This document shows, in pieces, positions 59,676-64,000 of a stretch of DNA of 64,000 nt. The DNA is from Vibrio sinus (GTDB lineage Bacteria; Pseudomonadota; Gammaproteobacteria; Enterobacterales; Vibrionaceae): positions 62,001 through 126,000 of the forward strand of contig NZ_JAMKMR010000008.1 of NCBI RefSeq assembly GCF_023634645.1. Direction: 5' to 3'. The translations under genes and the position numbers were made by a program. The notes under the pieces were generated by a model. The model saw nothing but the letters and a program-made list of their open reading frames with translations, had not been told where the DNA came from and did no database searches. How positions within the stretch are numbered: the stretch's first letter is position 1; each line of letters opens with the position of its first letter.

Positions 59676-60051
59676 TATGAATCCCGCCCTAGTTCGAGAT
59701 CAAGATTCTAAATGACTATAATTCTCATTACAATTTTTATTTGACAATCAGAAAAAGTGCCACAGGTGGAATATGATGACATTTAACATATTGATATTTA
59801 AATTATTTATTACAATGAAAGTCGTTACAGATCTTGATGAAATTCAATCGGAATCTTTGATTCCATATATGGGGAACTAGTGTGGGATACCTTACTATGG
59901 ATAAATTTACTTATATTCCGACTTCTGGATAATTAGTTGGCAATTTTCCTTGGTTAAGTATGTTATTAATCAGGTGGCAATTGATAATACCGGACGCTAC
60001 ATTAGGCCTCTAAGTGGAATGTCTGCATCATCAGAGCGAGGAGACCACTGA
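59676..60051. other. Intergenic region upstream of the iron operon
   Basis: 376 AT-rich bases between the T3SS chaperone gene end and the iron operon start. Besides the Fur-like box nothing else was recognised; there is no clear terminator for the chaperone gene. Confidence 0.5.
59714..59732 (-). promoter_or_regulatory. Fur-like box of the Ftr-type iron operon
   Basis: Minus strand TGTAATGAGAATTATAGTC agrees with GATAATGATAATCATTATC at 13 of 19 positions and lies 39-57 bp before the first start codon. Iron repression fits the gene content. Confidence 0.6.
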
Positions 60052-60525
60052 CTATACGCACAAATTCATTACGCCACCAAATTTAGCTTCACTACCATAT
60101 TCGACTAATTCACACCCCATGTTCATTTCATTCTCTCGTAGCTTTATCAGCCAAGATTCAGCTTCATCAACAAGCGATGTAATGACCTCCATCACCACAT
60201 CCTTGTTAGACCCGGCAAGCGGAAGCGTTTGGTAAACTGTTAAATACCTTGTGTCTGGATAAACACCGATACCTATGCCACCTCGCAATGGTTCTAGCGA
60301 TTTTTCAATAAATGCTTGCATAAGCTGTGGCGACAGGTTGTTTGAGAGAGCCCTCAAAGACATAACTGAAATGCGAAAGCTCATATCTTGCATATCGTTA
60401 TAAATGGTTAGTAAAAGTGGCAAATTCTCTGCACCTTCTTTCTTGAGCTCACGGCTAAAAATACCTTCTTCGTTAAAAGATATATCTTTGCCTAAGCCGC
60501 TTAATAACTCTTCATATATATTCAT
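60052..60525 (-). CDS. CesT-type type III secretion chaperone
   Basis: 157 residues, acidic, no signal peptide, with the class I chaperone pattern: N-terminal helix NIYEELLSGLGKDI, central strands, and the C-terminal helix with DEAESWLIKLRE. It lies 77 bp after the putative effector gene on the same strand, the usual chaperone-effector arrangement. No secretion apparatus gene is in the window. Assigned from size, layout and fold pattern. Confidence 0.65.
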   Translation of the reverse strand: MNIYEELLSGLGKDISFNEEGIFSRELKKEGAENLPLLLTIYNDMQDMSFRISVMSLRALSNNLSPQLMQAFIEKSLEPLRGGIGIGVYPDTRYLTVYQTLPLAGSNKDVVMEVITSLVDEAESWLIKLRENEMNMGCELVEYGSEAKFGGVMNLCV

Positions 60526-60602
60526 GAAACACCCAAGGATTACACTTAACGTTTGCTTGAAGTTTTTATTAGCACAGCTAATAGTCCACTATCGTTATTT
60601 CG

Positions 60603-61475
60603 TTAGGGAAAGCGAATGTTATCTATCTTCTTGATAATATTTGTCATGTGCATTTTCTTAGCCACCGAACCGCTACCAGAACCACTGCTTATGTAAGTGT
60701 CTAGCGCTTTCTGTCTAACTTTATTTTTTAAGATTTCAAGATATTCTTCCTTGCTATCTGCCACGACCCCCAACCAAGGATCAACCACTTTATCTCCTTT
60801 GACCAATAATCCGTGGTCGATTCCTTCAAGTTTCACTTCTTCAAACCCTGTGACTCCTTGTTGCTCGAGCAAATACTTCATGCCACGAGCTTGAGAGAGA
60901 CAATTGGCTACTTTGTCCTCACGAATAGTATTCCATGCATCTTCAGGAGTGTCCCCGCCTGGGTTGTCACCGATGTATTTTTCTACCTTAGAAGAGACTT
61001 CGTCGTCATCTTCCAGAGCAAGTATTGACCTCATATGTTTTGGCGCGGTCATAAACTCAATTTGATTGCCTGTGTGATACATATAACCATGCTTAAACGC
61101 TAGCATAGTCATGGAAGTAAAATCTTCAAATTCGCGCATGACGTTGGCTATTTTTTGATTTTCAACCTGCTTAGCCTGGTATTTATCAGTCAATACTTCC
61201 TTAATCTGATTCGCTTGTGACTTCCACGTTCCATGCGAGACTTTATGAGTAAAGAAAGTTGAAACTGCATTTTTCACAGAGTCTCTAGCACCTCTCCAAT
61301 CGGAAATGCCTGATGGCCCTTCAGGTATATTGTCACGCTCTACCTCAAAGCCATTATCTGTTTTAGATACAGAATAAGTGCTAGTTCCTACCTGTATACT
61401 ATCCATGCTTTCTAACTGTGGCATTGAATAGCTATGGCTTTTTAACGACGAAAGCTTGTCAAAAACATTATCCAT
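60603..61475 (-). CDS. Putative type III effector with papain/transglutaminase-like triad
   Basis: 290 residues, no signal peptide, hydrophilic Ser-rich N-terminus as in type III substrates. The C-terminal half carries Cys192 (ANCLSQARGMKYLLEQQG), His221 (IDHGLLVKG) and Asp232 (VVDPW), the order and spacing of transglutaminase/papain-like cysteine enzymes including deamidase effectors. A CesT-like chaperone gene follows. I do not recognise a named Vibrio effector. The N-terminal 100 residues probably hold secretion and chaperone-binding signals. Confidence 0.6.
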   Translation of the reverse strand: MDNVFDKLSSLKSHSYSMPQLESMDSIQVGTSTYSVSKTDNGFEVERDNIPEGPSGISDWRGARDSVKNAVSTFFTHKVSHGTWKSQANQIKEVLTDKYQAKQVENQKIANVMREFEDFTSMTMLAFKHGYMYHTGNQIEFMTAPKHMRSILALEDDDEVSSKVEKYIGDNPGGDTPEDAWNTIREDKVANCLSQARGMKYLLEQQGVTGFEEVKLEGIDHGLLVKGDKVVDPWLGVVADSKEEYLEILKNKVRQKALDTYISSGSGSGSVAKKMHMTNIIKKIDNIRFP

Positions 61476-61613
61476 TTATTTACCGACCAATAAAATTAAC
61501 AAAACTAACAATAAGAGATTCGCCCTTATCTCTCTATCAAAAAAAGATATCGCTATAGAATTTGGCAATTCACGAAGGATTTTGAACTGGCTTAAAGTTT
61601 CAACATCACCCTC

Positions 61614-61668
61614 TTTACACTAACCTACGCACATTTGATAATGATAATTGTTATCAAATGTGCGTAGG
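61614..61668 (+). promoter_or_regulatory. Promoter with Fur box inside a perfect 18 bp inverted repeat
   Basis: -35 TTTACA (61614-61619), 17 bp, -10 GATAAT (61637-61642). The Fur box GATAATGATAATTGTTATC (61637-61655) agrees with consensus at 17 of 19 positions and covers the -10. It sits inside arms 61624-61641 and 61651-61668, identical in inverted orientation over 18 bp with a 9 nt centre. Confidence 0.85.
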
Positions 61669-61679
61669 GACAAACGAAA

Positions 61680-61844
61680 ATGGATCAAGTATTAGTAAGA
61701 CCACTTAGTGAAACAGAGATAGAACGATTTGAGTTGATTGAGAAGAGTGAGGGAGAAGAATATCGACTGCATACTCAGTCAGGAAGGGCTGCCTCTGTAG
61801 AAGCAGGGAAATGGATTTTAGTGCCTAATGCGCAGTTGTCTTAA
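61680..61844 (+). CDS. Fur-regulated 54-residue protein of unknown function
   Basis: Reads MDQVLVRPLSETEIERFELI, then a Glu-rich turn, YRLHTQSGRAASVEAGKW and a final VPNAQLS. No signal peptide, membrane segment or Cys; predicted small beta-rich soluble protein. AGGGA lies about 10 nt before the ATG, and the strong Fur-box promoter lies 24 bp further up. It is not a HemP/HmuP protein (the GKLILTK tail is missing). Convergent with feoC, so it may serve iron uptake or sparing; that is inference. Confidence 0.7.
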   Translation: MDQVLVRPLSETEIERFELIEKSEGEEYRLHTQSGRAASVEAGKWILVPNAQLS

Positions 61845-61852
61845 CCAAACAT

Positions 61853-61888
61853 AAAAAACGCCCAAGTGGCTTAAGGCCAGCTTGAGCG
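61853..61888 (-). terminator. Terminator of the feo operon
   Basis: Minus strand CGCTCAAGCTGGC-cttaa-GCCACTTGGGCG followed by TTTTTT, directly after feoC. Confidence 0.9.
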
Positions 61889-61910
61889 ATTCAGGTGGAA
61901 GGTTTTATGC

Positions 61911-62171
61911 CTAGCTCACGAGGCAAACCGCTAATTCAGCTTCGTACCATCTATATAGAACATCACTTTGTCCTTCAACACATCCTTTGCACGTTTTTTG
62001 GCTGCAAGATCCTACTGCGGTGTCTGACTTGATGATTTTTCCGCGTACTTCCAATTCATCTAACAGCGCATCTAGCATTTGAGCACTGCCATCAAATTGA
62101 CGTTGTAAATCCGCTAATGTTGCTTGATGCTGCTTGCGAATATAGTTACGTAGCCCTAACAAAGAATTCAT
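61911..62171 (-). CDS. feoC: FeoC, small feo-operon protein
   Basis: 86 residues: winged-helix part MNSLLGLRNYIRKQHQATLA, then DALLDELEVRGKI, then a Cys cluster CSQKTCKGC that may bind an Fe-S centre. It follows feoB by 11 bp, the normal feoABC order. FeoC associates with FeoB in V. cholerae. Confidence 0.92.
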   Translation of the reverse strand: MNSLLGLRNYIRKQHQATLADLQRQFDGSAQMLDALLDELEVRGKIIKSDTAVGSCSQKTCKGCVEGQSDVLYRWYEAELAVCLVS

Positions 62172-62182
62172 ATATCCTCCAA

Positions 62183-64000
62183 TTATCCACAGCAGCCTTT
62201 ATTACTGGCTGATACTTCTGGCAGCTCCCAGTCAACACCTGTTTTGCTGTATCGTCGTAAGCCATAAAGGAAAGCAAAAATCAGAACCAGCATCGCCACA
62301 ATCCAACTCACACTTGATAGTGGGTGAGACATAATAGTCACAAGCTGATAGAAGATAACCGCGACCGCGTATGCCACCAACAAACCCCATGCTGTAGATA
62401 AATTCGCCCAGTTACGCCCCACTTCTCGGGCTATTGCCCCTACCGTGGCAACACAAGGCACATAGAGTAAAACGAATATCAAGTAAGCGTAAGCCGCAAA
62501 TGAGGTGCCAAACAATAAACGCATGTGCCCCATTGCAGAGCCTTCCATAGAGGCGTCCGCTTGGCCAGCTTTGATCGGGTTAATCCAAGTTTGAATTGAC
62601 ACACTGTCTTTTAGACCACTCCAAGTATCTTCAAGTGCTTGTTTTAACTCTGCACCAAGGTCAAAGTTCTTATAGTCAAAAGGCTGCTCGCTTGCCGCTT
62701 GAGCGGTATATAGTGAGTTGAGCGTTCCGACAACCACTTCTTTGGCTAAGAAACCAGTAAATAAGCCTACAGTCGCTGGCCAGTTATCTTTATGGACACC
62801 CATTGGTTCAAAAATTGGCGTTACCGTTTTACCAATTTGTGCCAATGCCGATTGCTGCTGATCACCTGGGTTAATCACTTGGCCAGAGAAGGTAATGCTG
62901 TTCAGACCAAGAACAATCGCACACACTGGAATGATGATTTTACCAGCTTTAAATAGGAATCTTTTTAGTCTGCTCCAGGTCAAGATAAGGGCAGTAAATG
63001 GGTTTGGCAGATGGTACACCGGCATTTCCATAACAAACGGATGAGGTTCGCCCGCCAATAGTGTTTTCTTTAAAATCAACCCTGTTAGCACGGCAACCAC
63101 TATACCAAGCAAGTAAAGCGAAAAGACCACAAAGCTGCCAACACCTTGGAAAAAGGCGGCGGCAAAAACACCAAAGATTGCCAATCTTGCACCACATGTC
63201 ATAAAGGGTGCCATCATGCTTGTCATGATCCTGTCTCTTGGCGTATCCAGTGTACGAGTCGCCATCACAGTCGGGATATTACAACCAAAGCCAACAATCA
63301 GTGGCACAAAAGATTTCCCAGGTAAGCCGATAGCTTGCATAAAGCGGTCAATAACGAAGGCTGCTCGAGCCATATAGCCTGAGTCTTCCAATAGAGACAG
63401 ATACAGAAACATCAAACCGATCTGCGGAACAAACGGCAGAATCGTATTGATACCGCCACCAATTCCCTGCGCAAGAATCGCAGTTAACCACGCTGGTAAT
63501 CCAATAAAGTGCCCAAGCCAAGTTGTACCATCAATGAAGATTGCCGCTGAGCCCTCATCAAAGATGGGCTGTAGCCCCCCACCGATGTTAATGGATACAA
63601 CAAACATCAGGTACATGACGAAAAGGAAGATCGGCAAACCCAAATATTTGTTTAGAACAATGCTATCAATAACATGGGTCAGCTTATCTTTTGTCGCTAC
63701 TCTATTCTCAACCACTTGCTGATATAAACGACTGATCGCCTGATAACGCGCATCTGCGATTTCTAGGTCCATATCATCAAGGTTGCGCGTGGTTTGAGAC
63801 AAGAATTCCTCTAATTGACCACTTTGATCTGCTTCTAAAACTAGATCACGACTTAGCAGATCGTTCTCCATCAAGCGTAAGCTTAACCAATTCGCGCGCT
63901 TGATATTGGGTGCGTGACTCGTTATCTGATTACACAGCTCTTCACGAAATGATTCAATATTGCGTGAATAATCTACATTGAAATCGCTCGTTTTTGGTGA
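62183..64000 (-). CDS. feoB: Ferrous iron transporter FeoB (5' part beyond window)
   Basis: About 605 codons to the right edge without a stop; the N-terminal G-protein domain lies outside. Seen: end of the helical GDI-like region, then the membrane part with two Gate domains, GFGCNIPTVMATRTL with the conserved Cys, GYMARAAFVIDRFM, GFLAKEVVVGTLN, YVPCVATVGAIARE, and a Cys-rich tail SNKGCCG. It moves Fe2+ into the cell. Followed by feoC. Confidence 0.95.
   Translation of the reverse strand, partial: SPKTSDFNVDYSRNIESFREELCNQITSHAPNIKRANWLSLRLMENDLLSRDLVLEADQSGQLEEFLSQTTRNLDDMDLEIADARYQAISRLYQQVVENRVATKDKLTHVIDSIVLNKYLGLPIFLFVMYLMFVVSINIGGGLQPIFDEGSAAIFIDGTTWLGHFIGLPAWLTAILAQGIGGGINTILPFVPQIGLMFLYLSLLEDSGYMARAAFVIDRFMQAIGLPGKSFVPLIVGFGCNIPTVMATRTLDTPRDRIMTSMMAPFMTCGARLAIFGVFAAAFFQGVGSFVVFSLYLLGIVVAVLTGLILKKTLLAGEPHPFVMEMPVYHLPNPFTALILTWSRLKRFLFKAGKIIIPVCAIVLGLNSITFSGQVINPGDQQQSALAQIGKTVTPIFEPMGVHKDNWPATVGLFTGFLAKEVVVGTLNSLYTAQAASEQPFDYKNFDLGAELKQALEDTWSGLKDSVSIQTWINPIKAGQADASMEGSAMGHMRLLFGTSFAAYAYLIFVLLYVPCVATVGAIAREVGRNWANLSTAWGLLVAYAVAVIFYQLVTIMSHPLSSVSWIVAMLVLIFAFLYGLRRYSKTGVDWELPEVSASNKGCCG

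Noticed and set aside
61476-61613. ExsA-type activator site upstream of the effector-like gene
   Set aside because: An A-rich stretch is present, but I could not find the rest of the consensus at the right spacing.

Overview
The window reads as a piece of chromosome 1 of a Vibrio or close relative. The evidence is the run cheY-fliA-flhG-flhF-flhA next to the polar-array genes parP and parC, an AphB-type LysR regulator beside an RssB-like response regulator, the apt-dnaX-ybaB-recR block, fadIJ, a complete ccmABCDEFGHI set and feoBC. No tRNA or rRNA gene, insertion sequence or CRISPR array was recognised.

Layout. (1) 1-8,800 is accessory DNA: the left-edge end of a trans-AT polyketide/nonribosomal peptide cluster (a tandem acyltransferase gene followed by an A-PCP-KS-flavin monooxygenase megasynthase that runs off the window), a 1.26 kb AT-rich gap, and an orphan plasmid-type ParB gene. 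(2) It stops at the 3' end of the 4.5S SRP RNA gene ffs (8,811-8,919, minus). (3) 9.1-28.5 kb is mostly core: atl, a PilZ protein, an Lrp regulator divergent from a transporter-like gene, recR-ybaB-dnaX-apt-ybaN, an RssB-like regulator, aphB, a nitroreductase, fadIJ, an NlpC/P60-like protein, a probable anaerobically induced small RNA, an ECF sigma/DUF3379 pair and mlaA. (4) 28.5-35.7 kb is the cytochrome c maturation operon. (5) 36-48.8 kb is the chemotaxis and late flagellar block, all on the minus strand, headed by flhA with a sigma-54 promoter. (6) 48.8-56.3 kb holds sixA, an M16 protease, yecM, argS and a trpS preceded by a tryptophan-codon leader. (7) 56.3-64 kb holds a four-gene Ftr-type iron uptake operon with a Fur box, a type III secretion chaperone/effector-like pair, a Fur-controlled 54-residue protein, feoC and the C-terminal part of feoB.

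Most notable: a glycine-coded A-PCP-KS-FMO protein resembling the oxime-forming loading bimodule of lobatamide-type trans-AT synthases; a candidate trpS leader peptide with tandem Trp codons and a hairpin hiding the Shine-Dalgarno sequence; a candidate FNR-activated small RNA at about 25.9-26.1 kb; a conserved dnaX frameshift heptamer; and an orphan type III effector candidate with a Cys/His/Asp triad. All domain calls are from reading the sequence; no database search was run.
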